Notes: generated by a model not told the origin, from the letters alone. DNA of 44,766 nucleotides from Ruminococcaceae bacterium UBA1405 (GCA_002305685.1 DBQB01000066.1:1-44766), one strand, 5' to 3'. Shown: positions 1 through 7,595, counted from the first letter of the stretch. Numbers and translations are program-made.

Positions 1-1
1 A

Positions 2-163
2 AAGCGGTTTACTGCCACCGATGCGTTTTCTGTACTTCAAGCCGTCCACCAGGAAGGGATCTGGGCCACCAGAGTTTCTTTCGTTTATTCGGCAAAGGAA
101 CACGCTGTTTACCATCTGGAGAACAACCATTTTTCACAGATTGAAAGATACGAGTTCTCATAA
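2..163 (+). CDS. C-terminal end of an unrecognised protein (partial)
   Basis: The gene enters from outside the window; 53 codons are visible in the frame starting at base 2, ending at TAA 161-163. The tail reads as normal protein (for example EGIWATRVSFVYSAKEHAVY) and ends IERYEFS. I do not recognise a family. It stops 20 bases before the acetyltransferase ATG, with the ribosome site AGGAGGG (171-177) between them, so it is probably co-transcribed with the mobile-element genes downstream. The overlapping frame that starts at 21 would run across the acetyltransferase start and is less likely. Confidence 0.5.
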   Translation, partial: KRFTATDAFSVLQAVHQEGIWATRVSFVYSAKEHAVYHLENNHFSQIERYEFS

Positions 164-183
164 CTTCGAGAGGAGGGAACGTT

Positions 184-840
184 ATGAATCCAGAGAATAT
201 TTATCCTCGCACCAACGACCACGAAACCGTTTATCTGAAAAATGTCATCAGAAATCCCAACATCCTTGTCGGGGACTTTACCATGTATAACGACTTTGTC
301 TATGACCCACGGCAGTTTGAGAAGAACAATGTACTGTATCACTATCCGATCAACCATGACAAACTTATCATCGGAAAATTTTGTTCCATCGCCTGCGGGG
401 CAAAGTTTTTGTTCACCAGCGCCAACCATACACAAGCATCCTTGTCCACCTATCCGTTCCCGATCTTTTTTGAAGAATGGGGACTGGATGTCCAGAACAT
501 AACGAGCGCATGGGACAATAAAGGCGATATTATCATCAGCAACGATGTGTGGATTGGATATGAGGCGGTGATTCTGTCTGGTGTTACCATTGGAGATGGA
601 GCAATCATCGGCACTCACGCCGTCGTAACAAAAGATGTGCCGCCTTATACGATTGTCGGCGGCGTTCCCGCCAAAACAATCCGCAAACGCTTCTCGGATG
701 ATACCATCGCAGCCTTACTGCAAATTAACTGGTGGGACTGGCCTGAAGAAAAAATAAAGCAGCATATTTCAGATATTCAGGCCGGGAGAATTGACCGTTT
801 GCAGCCGTTATGCAAAGGAGAGCCACGTGATGGTCTATGA
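184..840 (+). CDS. Vat/CatB-like xenobiotic O-acetyltransferase
   Basis: A 218-residue left-handed beta-helix acetyltransferase of the xenobiotic acetyltransferase (XAT) class. The family moves acetyl from acetyl-CoA to a hydroxyl of drugs such as streptogramin A or chloramphenicol, in the cytoplasm. Visible signs: YHYPINHDKLIIGKFCSI near residues 52-69, a histidine in SANHTQ (His82) at the position of the catalytic histidine of Vat enzymes, hexapeptide repeats (ISNDVWIGYEAVI, VTIGDGAIIGTHAVVTKDV) and the family tail (VGGVPAKTIRKRF, INWWDWP). Length matches the family. The start is supported by AGGAGGG at 171-177. It overlaps the next gene by 11 bases. Whether the substrate is streptogramin A, chloramphenicol or something else cannot be read from sequence alone; it is plausible resistance cargo of the element. 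Confidence 0.8.
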   Translation: MNPENIYPRTNDHETVYLKNVIRNPNILVGDFTMYNDFVYDPRQFEKNNVLYHYPINHDKLIIGKFCSIACGAKFLFTSANHTQASLSTYPFPIFFEEWGLDVQNITSAWDNKGDIIISNDVWIGYEAVILSGVTIGDGAIIGTHAVVTKDVPPYTIVGGVPAKTIRKRFSDDTIAALLQINWWDWPEEKIKQHISDIQAGRIDRLQPLCKGEPRDGL

Positions 841-1246
841 AGATACTGCGGAGCGCCACCGTTTTGATTCCTTCTGCAAAGTTGTCCTGCGCCATGCAAT
901 GCTGGACTGTTTTCGGGAATTTTCCTGTCAAAACAAATGGCTGGTATCTTTGCACTATTTACCGCCATCGGCTTTGGACGGCATCTGCACGACAGACCAG
1001 TACCCCAGCGATTACATCGCCTTTTCAGTGGATGGCTATACCCTGCAAATCAGTAATGAGCAGTTAGCAAATATCATCGAGAAGCTACCGCAGTCAGAGC
1101 GACGACTTTTGATTTTGTGCTTTGTGCTGGAACTGAACGATCGGGAAATTGGCAGGAAGATGCACTGTTCCAGAAGCGCCATTCAGCGCCGCTGTACAAG
1201 TATTTTGCGGAATACGCGGAAACAACTGGCGGGGGAACTTCCATGA
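830..1246 (+). CDS. Sigma-70 region 4-like regulator of a conjugative element
   Basis: 138 residues starting at ATG 830, inside the end of the acetyltransferase gene, with AAAGGAG at 814-820; a TTG at 791 is possible but has no ribosome site. The C-terminal half (LANIIEKLPQSERRLLILC, then LNDREIGRKMHCSRSAIQRR) is a sigma region 4.2-type helix-turn-helix. The N-terminal half has the short layout of the sigma-like proteins carried by Tn916-family elements (Orf7 type). The likely role is to promote transcription of element genes. Its stop overlaps the next gene's start as ATGA, so the two are translationally coupled. Confidence 0.7.
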   Translation: MVYEDTAERHRFDSFCKVVLRHAMLDCFREFSCQNKWLVSLHYLPPSALDGICTTDQYPSDYIAFSVDGYTLQISNEQLANIIEKLPQSERRLLILCFVLELNDREIGRKMHCSRSAIQRRCTSILRNTRKQLAGELP

Positions 1247-1476
1247 AAAAATCAAGCGGCAAATACAATCCCCCACCGCTTCTGTCCGTTATCGAGGCGG
1301 CCCGCGCTGGAGAGGCCGATGCGATGGAACAGATTTTGCAGCACTATGATGCTTATATCAACAAGCTGTGTTTGCGGACAATGGTCGATGAAAGCGGGCA
1401 GACCTATAAGCAAGTAGACCCATATATGAAAGGCCGTTTGCAAAGTAAGTTGATGCAGGCCATTACGAAGAAATAG
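1243..1476 (+). CDS. Small helix-turn-helix protein of a conjugative element (Orf8 type)
   Basis: 77 residues. The pattern LLSVIEAARAGEADAMEQIL followed by HYDAYINKLCLRTM and MKGRLQSKLMQAI is that of the short 'conjugative transposon-like' HTH proteins that pair with the sigma-like protein encoded just before it. The ATG overlaps the preceding stop (ATGA). The likely role is regulation of transfer or excision together with its partner. A long hairpin (1476-1547) begins at the last base of this gene and probably ends the transcript. Confidence 0.7.
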   Translation: MKKSSGKYNPPPLLSVIEAARAGEADAMEQILQHYDAYINKLCLRTMVDESGQTYKQVDPYMKGRLQSKLMQAITKK

Positions 1477-1551
1477 CAAAGCCGGGGAATGCCGTGCAAG
1501 GGTCAAAATGAACGCTTCGCGCCCTTGACGTCATTCCCCGGTTTTGCTGTG
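1476..1551 (+). terminator. Long hairpin terminator after the HTH gene
   Basis: Arms 1476-1491 and 1532-1547 pair over 16 bases (GCAAAGCCGGGGAATG, one G-T wobble), with a second inner stem CAAGGG/CCCTTG (1497-1502/1522-1527). The outer right arm contains TTTT (1542-1545). It lies directly after the HTH stop, so termination or transcript protection is the likely role. Confidence 0.6.
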
Positions 1552-1562
1552 CAGTAACCAAG

Positions 1563-1592
1563 TGGGTGCAAGCAGAAAGCTGCTTGCGCCCA
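1563..1592 (+). terminator. Second hairpin upstream of the recombinase
   Basis: A 13-base stem TGGGTGCAAGCAG (1563-1575) pairs with CTGCTTGCGCCCA (1580-1592) across an AAAG loop, with one wobble. No T run follows, so it may be a structured leader rather than a terminator. Confidence 0.35.
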
Positions 1593-1607
1593 CCAATCAG
1601 TATCATA

Positions 1608-1720
1608 TCTACGCATTTCAGACGCAAAAGGCAAAGTGCTATGCGGCTTCTGGCGGTGTGTCAGTACTGCGGTAATAAATTCCTTGCGCTGACCGTTAGA
1701 ACGGCTTTAAAATGCGTAGA
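1608..1720. repeat. 11-base inverted repeat bracketing the recombinase leader
   Basis: TCTACGCATTT (1608-1618) and AAATGCGTAGA (1710-1720) are perfect inverse copies 91 bases apart. The right copy ends four bases before the recombinase ribosome site (AAGGAGG, 1724-1730), so folding could affect its translation. The interior also encodes a C-x2-C...C stretch (CQYCGNKF...LKC) in the recombinase frame that may be a remnant zinc-ribbon; I do not call it a gene. Confidence 0.4.
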
Positions 1721-1739
1721 AACAAGGAGGCTGAAGGAA

Positions 1740-3491
1740 ATGAAAGCAGTTATTTACGCCCGTTATTCCTCCGATAATCAGCGAGAAGAAAGTATTGAAG
1801 GCCAAATTCGGGAGTGTACCGCTTTTGCTGAAAAGAACAATATCACCGTTTTGCGCCATTACATAGATCGAGCCTTTTCCGCCAAGACCGACAACCGCCC
1901 GGAATTTCAGAACATGATTAAAGACAGCGGCAAGCGCCTGTTCGATATGATTATCGTTTGGAAGCTGGACAGGTTTGCCCGCAATCGCTACGACAGCGCC
2001 CGCTACAAAACCGCTCTGAAAAAGAATGGGGTTAAGGTGGTGTCTGCAACCGAGGTCATTTCAGACGGGGCCGAGGGCATCATTCTGGAAAGCGTGCTGG
2101 AGGGTTATGCCGAATACTACTCCGCTGACCTGTCCGAAAAGGTTGTCCGGGGCATGACGGAGAATGCCCTGAAATCCAAGTATAACGGCGGTACTCGTCC
2201 TATCGGCTATCTGATTGACAGCGATCAGTACTTCCAGCTTGACCCGCTTACCGCTCCCTTTGTCCGGGAGGCATTCCAGCGTTACGACGAGGGAGCTACC
2301 ATGACAGCCATCCGTGACTGGCTCAACGAGCAGGGTGTGAAGAACACACGGGGTCAAAAGATGACCTATAACAGCGTCCAGCACCTTCTGAACAACCGCC
2401 GCTATATCGGAGAGTACACCTATCGGGACATCGTGGTGCCGGATGGTATTCCCGCCATTGTCCCCCAAGACCTCTTTAACAGGGTACAGGAAAAGCTGGC
2501 AAAAAACAAAAAGGCCCCGGCCCGCCACAAGGCCGAGGACGATTATCTGCTGACTACCAAGCTATTCTGCGGCTACTGTGGGGCCTACCTATGCGGCGAG
2601 AGCGGCACCAGCCACACAGGTACTGTCCACCACTACTACAAGTGCGTATCCGTGAAAAAGAAGCGCACCGAGTGCCATAAAAAATCTGTCCGTAAAGAGT
2701 GGATCGAGGATTTGGTGGTCAGCGAAACCATGAGACTGGTAATGGACGATAAGGCGATTGAGGCCATCGTGTCCATGCTGATGGACTTGCAGGACAGAGA
2801 GAATGTCAATCTGCCGCTCTATGAACAGCAATTACAGGAAACGGACACGGCCATTCAAAACCTCTTGAACGCCATCCAGCAGGGTATCTTGACCAAGTCC
2901 ACGAAAGGCCGTCTGGAAGAACTGGAAGCCACGAAAGAGGAACTGGAAACCAAGATAGCCTGCGAGAAACTGGCGAAGCCCAAGGTGAGCGCCGAGTTTA
3001 TGACCTTCTGGCTCCAACGCTTCCGCAAGCTGGACGTACAGCAAAAGTCCCATCGTAAGATGCTGATTGACACTTTTATCAACGCCATTTTCCTGTACGA
3101 TGACAAAATGGTGATAACCTTCAACTACAAGGAAGGAACAGCGACCATCACTTTTGATGACCTCAAAACCGCATTGGCCAATCAGAAAACAGGTTCGGAT
3201 TTGGATTGCTCAACTGCACCAAGGCTGGAACAAAGTTCGCTTTGTTCCAGCTTTTTTCTGTCGTATGGCGTAAAGAATCCAAAAAATACTTTTGGAGAGG
3301 AAAGAAATCATAGATTTGTGCGTAAAAAACCGTGTCCGTACCGTATGTTGGTATGGACACGGTTTTTTGTTTGCGTTTTATTCTACCACATGGATTGGAT
3401 GTCCGGAGAGATAGGCGGAAATGTTCTCTGCCAGCAGCCGTACCAACCGCTGCCTAGTCTCCAGCCCTTTCCAGCCCATATGGGGGGTTAA
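1740..3491 (+). CDS. Large serine recombinase (resolvase/recombinase family), C-terminus extended across the junction
   Basis: The integrase of the element: it cuts and rejoins attachment sites through a serine-DNA link. The N-terminal catalytic domain shows YARYSSDNQ with Arg8 and catalytic Ser10, then IVWKLDRFARNR; the recombinase domain follows (RPIGYLIDSD, IRDWLNEQGVKN); a zinc-ribbon LFCGYCGAYLCG...YKC and a coiled-coil (about residues 390-430) come next. The start at 1740 has AAGGAGG at 1724-1730; an upstream in-frame start at 1566 lacks one. The conserved part ends with GSDLDCSTAP (residues 485-494). The remaining roughly 90 residues look unrelated, run through a terminator at 3224-3257, and end antisense to the dehydrogenase gene, so they are probably junction-derived and not needed. 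Confidence 0.85.
   Translation: MKAVIYARYSSDNQREESIEGQIRECTAFAEKNNITVLRHYIDRAFSAKTDNRPEFQNMIKDSGKRLFDMIIVWKLDRFARNRYDSARYKTALKKNGVKVVSATEVISDGAEGIILESVLEGYAEYYSADLSEKVVRGMTENALKSKYNGGTRPIGYLIDSDQYFQLDPLTAPFVREAFQRYDEGATMTAIRDWLNEQGVKNTRGQKMTYNSVQHLLNNRRYIGEYTYRDIVVPDGIPAIVPQDLFNRVQEKLAKNKKAPARHKAEDDYLLTTKLFCGYCGAYLCGESGTSHTGTVHHYYKCVSVKKKRTECHKKSVRKEWIEDLVVSETMRLVMDDKAIEAIVSMLMDLQDRENVNLPLYEQQLQETDTAIQNLLNAIQQGILTKSTKGRLEELEATKEELETKIACEKLAKPKVSAEFMTFWLQRFRKLDVQQKSHRKMLIDTFINAIFLYDDKMVITFNYKEGTATITFDDLKTALANQKTGSDLDCSTAPRLEQSSLCSSFFLSYGVKNPKNTFGEERNHRFVRKKPCPYRMLVWTRFFVCVLFYHMDWMSGEIGGNVLCQQPYQPLPSLQPFPAHMGG
3224..3257 (+). terminator. Intrinsic terminator inside the recombinase reading frame
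   Basis: A perfect 12-base stem GCTGGAACAAAG (3224-3235) / CTTTGTTCCAGC (3240-3251) with a TTCG loop and six T (3252-3257). It is a textbook rho-independent terminator but lies before the recombinase stop codon at 3489. Confidence 0.85.
3324..3368. terminator. Bidirectional terminator of the dehydrogenase gene
   Basis: Arms 3324-3342 and 3350-3368 pair over 19 bases with one G-T wobble and a 7-base loop, flanked by A6 and T6, so it can stop transcription both ways. It sits 10 bases past the end of the minus-strand dehydrogenase gene and is most likely native to the chromosome. Confidence 0.85.
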
Positions 3492-4328
3492 AATCACGTT
3501 TTCCAGGGTATACAGCGGGCTGTCCGCTCTGGGAGGTTCCTGCTCCTGGACGTCCAGCCCTGCTCCCGCCAGTTTGTGGCTGCGCAGCGCTTCGATCAGC
3601 GCTTCTTCCTCCACCAGAGCGCCCCGGGAGGTATTGATCAGAAAGGCTGTGGGTTTCATCAGTGCCAGCGTTTCCCGGTTGATAAGATGGTGGGTCTCAG
3701 GAGTCAAAGGACAGTGGAGGGAAACGTAATCGCTTTCCCGCAGCAGCGTTTCCAGTGTCACATAGGTAATATCCGGCGTATCTTCTTTTGGGGTGCGGGT
3801 ATAGACCAGCAGTTTCATACCCAAGGCCTGTGCGATCTTCATAACCTCCCGCCCAATGTTTCCGGCCCCGATGATTCCCAGTGTTTTACCGTTGACCTCA
3901 ACATGGGGAGGCTGCAAAAAACGGGTGAAGTTGGAGTGATCTCCCCGGTGGAGCATGGACATCTGCACTTGTATGGAGGAGCTCAGCCCCAGCAGCATCA
4001 GGATGGCTGTATGGGCTACCCGCTGGGTGCTGTAGGCGGGGATGTTGCAGACCAGGATTCCCTTTTTCTTGGCTGCTTCCAGATCGATGTTGTTGTATCC
4101 AGTGCCGGCTTCACAGATGAGTTTGACCGAATCGGGCAGCTGAGCGATGCTCTCGGCGGAAAGGGGCATTTCCTTTGTCACAACAATCCCATATCCGTCG
4201 GTGCGCTGAGAAAGCTCAGAGAGTTGGGTGTCATCATACACCGTCACCTGGGAGGAGAGCGTCGAAAAATCCAGTTTCCCATCATAATTCATTCGTGCTG
4301 CGTTGAGCACCACTGTTTTGCCATTCAT
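3378..4328 (-). CDS. D-isomer-specific 2-hydroxyacid dehydrogenase
   Basis: 316 residues, NAD(P)-dependent reduction of a 2-keto acid (hydroxypyruvate/glyoxylate type) or the reverse. Visible motifs: the nucleotide fold GIIGAGNIGREV, INTSRGALVEEEAL with the substrate-binding arginine, a conserved glutamate in QEQEPP, and the catalytic histidine in LTPHMGW. Start at 4328 (MNGKTVVLNA) with AGAGGA a few bases upstream; a longer frame to 4430 covers the intergenic hairpin and is rejected. It follows the mannonate/mannitol-type oxidoreductase on the same strand by 122 bases, with a hairpin between them. The context suggests sugar-acid breakdown. Exact substrate unknown. The last 114 bases are overlapped by the antisense recombinase tail. 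Confidence 0.85.
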   Translation of the reverse strand: MNGKTVVLNAARMNYDGKLDFSTLSSQVTVYDDTQLSELSQRTDGYGIVVTKEMPLSAESIAQLPDSVKLICEAGTGYNNIDLEAAKKKGILVCNIPAYSTQRVAHTAILMLLGLSSSIQVQMSMLHRGDHSNFTRFLQPPHVEVNGKTLGIIGAGNIGREVMKIAQALGMKLLVYTRTPKEDTPDITYVTLETLLRESDYVSLHCPLTPETHHLINRETLALMKPTAFLINTSRGALVEEEALIEALRSHKLAGAGLDVQEQEPPRADSPLYTLENVILTPHMGWKGLETRQRLVRLLAENISAYLSGHPIHVVE

Positions 4329-4396
4329 TGATATTCCTCTTTTCGAACATGATTGTTTCTTCCGCCTATCCGGACGGCGAAAGCGGGAGACAGAAA

Positions 4397-4436
4397 GCGG
4401 ATGTGCTGTCCAACCGCCGTCGCACAGCACATCCGC
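4397..4436 (-). terminator. Hairpin between the oxidoreductase and dehydrogenase genes
   Basis: A perfect 13-base stem (GCGGATGTGCTGT, 4397-4409, with its inverse copy 4424-4436). In the minus direction it is followed by TTTCTGTCT, a weak T tract, so it may partly terminate or protect the upstream message. Confidence 0.55.
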
Positions 4437-4450
4437 CTGATAAAGCTATT

Positions 4451-6058
4451 TTACAGCGCAGCTACCGTCTGATGCAGTACGGTGCGCACAGCGCCTTTGC
4501 CGGCGATCATTGCAGCGAAGGCTTTCTCCACCGCTGGGGCCATTCCAATTTCGTAGAGGTCAACGCCGAAGATGGCGGCGTTGGAGAGAATAGGCTTGAG
4601 GGTTTCTCCCGGGACGACGGTTCCTCCCAGCTGAACGCCGGAGAGAAGCTGCTGCATGGTTTCCAGCAGCGGGTCGGCACTGGGGGTGAAGCTTTCACCG
4701 GCATCGTCCACTCCCATCAGATACCGGCACCATCCGGCAAACACCATGGGGATGACTACCAGGTTGCTGAGTTTCAGCTCAGGATGCTGCAGATAGCTCT
4801 TGATGGTTTCGCCAAAACGGATGGGCAGCTTTTGAGAGGTATCGGTAGCGATTCTTTGGGGCGTATCGGGCATAAAGGGATTGGGCAAACGGATGTTTAC
4901 CACCTCATCGATAAAGTCCTTGGGCTGGATGATTCTCGGATCGACCACTACCGGCATCCCTTCCACATATCCCAAACGTTTGACCATCGCCAACAGATCG
5001 GGGTCGGACATCTCCTCACAGATGGTTTTCTTGTTTAACAGGCATCCAAAGATGGCCAGTGCCGTGTGAAGAGGATTCAAGCAGGTGCAGACCTTCATCT
5101 TTTCCACCATATCCACCGTTTCCCGTGTGGTGAAGAGCACGCCTGCGCTTTCCAGAGGCGGGCGACCGGCAGGGAAGCTGTCCTCGATGACCAGATACTG
5201 TGCCTGCTCGGCGTTGACAAAGGGAGCGGTATAGGTATTTTTGGCGGTGACAATCAGGTTGGTATCCTCAAAACCGTCCGCTTCCAACATTTTGACAACG
5301 TTGGCGTCGGGGCGGGGCGTAATCTTATCGATCATGCTCCAGGGGAAAGAAACCTTGGAAGTGCTGGACAGATAATCCAAAAACGCCTGAGGGGCATACC
5401 CGCTGGAAACCCAGTTTTCAGCGATGCCCAGCACAGCGCTTTTCAGTTTATCGCCGTTGTGGGAGCAGTTGTCCATGCTGACCATGGCGATGGGCAGAGC
5501 GCCGCAGGCATAGCGGTGCAGCAGCAGTGCAGTGACCTTTCCCATGGTACTTTTGGGGTAAGAGGAGGGATGGTCCAGGTCATACTGTACGTCGGGAATA
5601 TAGTTTCCAGCGCCGTTTTTCAGGCTGTAGCCTTTTTCGGTGATGGTGAAGCTGGCCATCTGCAGGGAGGGAGCGGCAAAGATGGTTTTTAGGGTATTCC
5701 AATCTCTCTCCTCAGCGGTGTAGGAGCCCACTACGCTGCCGATCACCTTTTTGTCGATGCTGCCGTCGGATTTGAGCACCACCAAAAGACTCAAACCGTC
5801 ATAGGGCCGATAGGCGTCGGTGATAATCTGGGTATCAAACGCTTCGCAGACCACCACCCCGCGGTCATAGGAACCGCTGTTTAACATCTGCTGACAGAGA
5901 GCAGCGGGGAAGGCGCGAAAGATGTTGCCTGCGCCGAAATGGATCCAGGCGGGGGATTCTTTGGTTTTCTGAGCAACGGCATCGCGGTCGAATTTTGGCA
6001 GCTCATAGCCTTTTTGCTGCCAAAGCGCGGTGTTTTTGGCGTAATCCAGTAGTTTCAT
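4451..6058 (-). CDS. Mannitol dehydrogenase-family oxidoreductase (mannonate/fructuronate type)
   Basis: 535 residues of the polyol-specific long-chain dehydrogenase family, which interconverts hexuronates or ketohexoses with mannonate or mannitol using NAD(H). The N-terminal nucleotide site reads IHFGAGNIFRAF; EKMKVCTCLNPLHTALA carries the Lys...Asn..His pattern used by the family for catalysis. The start at 6058 (MKLLDYAKNT) is chosen because AAGGAG lies nine bases upstream; the in-frame ATG at 6067 would touch the ribosome site. Eighteen bases upstream is a small candidate membrane protein, and a consensus promoter precedes that. With the downstream 2-hydroxyacid dehydrogenase it suggests hexuronate or mannitol use. 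Which substrate cannot be settled here. Confidence 0.8.
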   Translation of the reverse strand: MKLLDYAKNTALWQQKGYELPKFDRDAVAQKTKESPAWIHFGAGNIFRAFPAALCQQMLNSGSYDRGVVVCEAFDTQIITDAYRPYDGLSLLVVLKSDGSIDKKVIGSVVGSYTAEERDWNTLKTIFAAPSLQMASFTITEKGYSLKNGAGNYIPDVQYDLDHPSSYPKSTMGKVTALLLHRYACGALPIAMVSMDNCSHNGDKLKSAVLGIAENWVSSGYAPQAFLDYLSSTSKVSFPWSMIDKITPRPDANVVKMLEADGFEDTNLIVTAKNTYTAPFVNAEQAQYLVIEDSFPAGRPPLESAGVLFTTRETVDMVEKMKVCTCLNPLHTALAIFGCLLNKKTICEEMSDPDLLAMVKRLGYVEGMPVVVDPRIIQPKDFIDEVVNIRLPNPFMPDTPQRIATDTSQKLPIRFGETIKSYLQHPELKLSNLVVIPMVFAGWCRYLMGVDDAGESFTPSADPLLETMQQLLSGVQLGGTVVPGETLKPILSNAAIFGVDLYEIGMAPAVEKAFAAMIAGKGAVRTVLHQTVAAL

Positions 6059-6076
6059 GGTCCACATCTCCTTCTT

Positions 6077-6247
6077 TTATCGTTTCTCTCTCCGGCTGTA
6101 CAGGATGGCCAGCAGATAAAAGAACACAGCCAGACAGCCGATTTTTTCTACAACGGCAGCAGCGGTAAAAGTACCTTTCGATACCGCCGCCACGGAGCGA
6201 CCGAGGATATTCCGAAATTCACAAAATATTTCAAAAAATTCCGCCAT
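6077..6247 (-). CDS. Small candidate membrane protein, 56 residues
   Basis: An open frame from ATG 6247 to TAA 6077, encoding MAEFFEIFCEFRNILGRSVA, an alanine/valine stretch, then a hydrophobic segment IGCLAVFFYLLAILY (about residues 36-50) and a basic tail SRREKR, as expected for a single-span protein with the basic end inside. It stops 18 bases before the oxidoreductase start. The predicted transcription start of the consensus promoter (-10 at 6265-6270) lies only about 11 bases before its ATG, leaving no clear Shine-Dalgarno site, so translation would be nearly leaderless. I do not recognise a family; it may be a leader peptide or untranslated. Confidence 0.4.
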   Translation of the reverse strand: MAEFFEIFCEFRNILGRSVAAVSKGTFTAAAVVEKIGCLAVFFYLLAILYSRREKR

Positions 6248-6264
6248 TTTTAGGCATCAAATTC

Positions 6265-6293
6265 ATTATATCCCGCCCAATGCTGCCTGTCAA
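6265..6293 (-). promoter_or_regulatory. Perfect SigA-type promoter, minus strand
   Basis: On the minus strand TTGACA (6293-6288), a 17-base spacer, and TATAAT (6270-6265): both hexamers match the consensus exactly. It drives the small protein, the oxidoreductase and perhaps the dehydrogenase. Confidence 0.85.
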
Positions 6294-6309
6294 TTCGAAA
6301 TCGGCGCAC

Positions 6310-6338
6310 TTGTAAATGTTTGGGCGGTATGCTACTAT
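6310..6338 (+). promoter_or_regulatory. SigA-type promoter with extended -10, plus strand
   Basis: TTGTAA (6310-6315), 17 bases, TACTAT (6333-6338) with TGC just before the -10 (extended -10). It points at the AlaX gene and is divergent from the promoter at 6265-6293; the two -35 elements are 16 bases apart. Confidence 0.6.
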
Positions 6339-6404
6339 AACGATAGAAAAACGCGGGCCAACCGGAAAAAAGATCTGCCAGAGCTGGGACAGGAGGAATT
6401 GGGT

Positions 6405-7595
6405 ATGGAAATTTCGGAGAACGGCCCTGAGAGACTGTATGACCGTGCCGAATATATCAAATCATTCACTGCACAGGTGGTTTGTGTGAAGGAGGATGAC
6501 AAAGGATATTTGGTGGCGCTGGATCGTACTGGGTTTTATCCGGAAGGCGGTGGCCAGCTGTGCGATTTTGGTACGTTGGGAGGGCTGCCGGTAACCGATG
6601 TGCGGGAGAAGGGTGGACAGATTTGGCATCGGGTGCCCCAGGCGTTCACCCAGGGCGATAGGGTGGAAGGGGTCATCGATTGGGACCGGCGGCTGCTGAT
6701 GATGCAGCAGCATACCGGAGAACATCTTCTTTCCGGAATTGTGCATAGACGCTATGGCTTTGAGAATGTTGGTTTTCATATGGGAAGCGATGGGGTGACG
6801 GTGGATTTTGATGGGGAGATCCCAGCCGGAGAGCTTTCGGCTCTGGAATGGGAGACCAATCGGGCCATCTGGGAAAATATTCCGGTACAGGTGGAATATC
6901 CTTCTCCACAGGCGCTGCAGCAGCTGTCCTACCGCAGCAAAAAAGCCCTTACCGGTCCGGTTCGGATTGTGACCATAGCGGGATATGATGTGTGCGCCTG
7001 CTGCGGAACCCACCTACATTCCACCGGTGAGGTGGGGATGGTCAAAATCCTTTCCTGCCAAAAACACAAGGGTGGAGTACGCCTGACGCTGCTGATGGGA
7101 CAGCGAGCGATGCTCCATTACCGACAGCTTTTGGGGAGCGTGGCCGGGATCTCCGCGCTGCTCTCAGCCAAACAGGAGGAGGTTTTGGAGGCTGTGCAGC
7201 GGCTTTCGCAGGAGAATACCGTGCTGCAGCAGCAGCTCTCTGACCTGCGCAAAGAGTCGTTTTGCCGTAGGCTGGACGCCGTTGCCCCGCAAAAGGTAAT
7301 CTGTCTGCTGGAATCCCCAGGCTTGACGCCGGTACAGCTTCGGCAATTCTGCCTGATGGCCTGCGAGAAGGCCCAGACGGCAGCGGTGTTTTCCGGGGAA
7401 GACGGCGCCGGATACAAATATGCTTTGGGCAGCAGTGTTTTGGATGTGCGGGAGATGGGAAAGCAGCTGAACCAGGCGCTGCAGGGACGCGGCGGCGGTG
7501 CGCGGGATCTGATTCAGGGATCGGTGAACGCCAGAGCCGAGGAAATCCGCAGGTATTTTGCAGAACTTTCTGAACAGGGGAGGGACGGTCAGTGA
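6405..7595 (+). CDS. AlaX-type alanyl-tRNA editing protein with DHHA1 domain
   Basis: 396 residues resembling the editing half of alanyl-tRNA synthetase without the ligase core. The family removes serine or glycine wrongly attached to tRNA-Ala, in the cytoplasm. Zinc/active-site ligands are visible: HTGEH (His103, His107) and CCGTH (Cys199, His203). The N-terminal part has TGFYPEGGGQLCDFG, as in AlaRS editing domains. A coiled linker (about 255-290) leads to a C-terminal DHHA1 domain with GRGGGARDLIQGSV. The start is ATG 6405 with AGGAGG at 6391-6396. The next gene begins inside its stop codon region, so they form an operon. Confidence 0.85.
   Translation: MEISENGPERLYDRAEYIKSFTAQVVCVKEDDKGYLVALDRTGFYPEGGGQLCDFGTLGGLPVTDVREKGGQIWHRVPQAFTQGDRVEGVIDWDRRLLMMQQHTGEHLLSGIVHRRYGFENVGFHMGSDGVTVDFDGEIPAGELSALEWETNRAIWENIPVQVEYPSPQALQQLSYRSKKALTGPVRIVTIAGYDVCACCGTHLHSTGEVGMVKILSCQKHKGGVRLTLLMGQRAMLHYRQLLGSVAGISALLSAKQEEVLEAVQRLSQENTVLQQQLSDLRKESFCRRLDAVAPQKVICLLESPGLTPVQLRQFCLMACEKAQTAAVFSGEDGAGYKYALGSSVLDVREMGKQLNQALQGRGGGARDLIQGSVNARAEEIRRYFAELSEQGRDGQ

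Larger units (their letters stand above)
1..3260 (+). mobile_element. Right end of an integrated conjugative/mobilizable element
   Basis: A partial unknown gene, a drug-type acetyltransferase, a sigma-like/HTH regulator pair of the kind found in Tn916-family elements, and a large serine recombinase lie in one direction and abut ordinary metabolic genes. Large serine recombinases usually sit at one end of their element. The left end is outside the window, so element type and full length cannot be given. The right boundary is placed near 3200-3260 by inference: the conserved recombinase sequence stops near residue 494 (about 3221) and a terminator follows at 3224-3257. No conjugation gene is visible, so conjugative ability is not shown. 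Confidence 0.7.

Noticed and set aside
1566..1739. N-terminal extension of the recombinase to 1566
   Set aside because: No ribosome site, it would begin inside a hairpin, and the catalytic domain naturally starts at MKAVIYARYS behind AAGGAGG.
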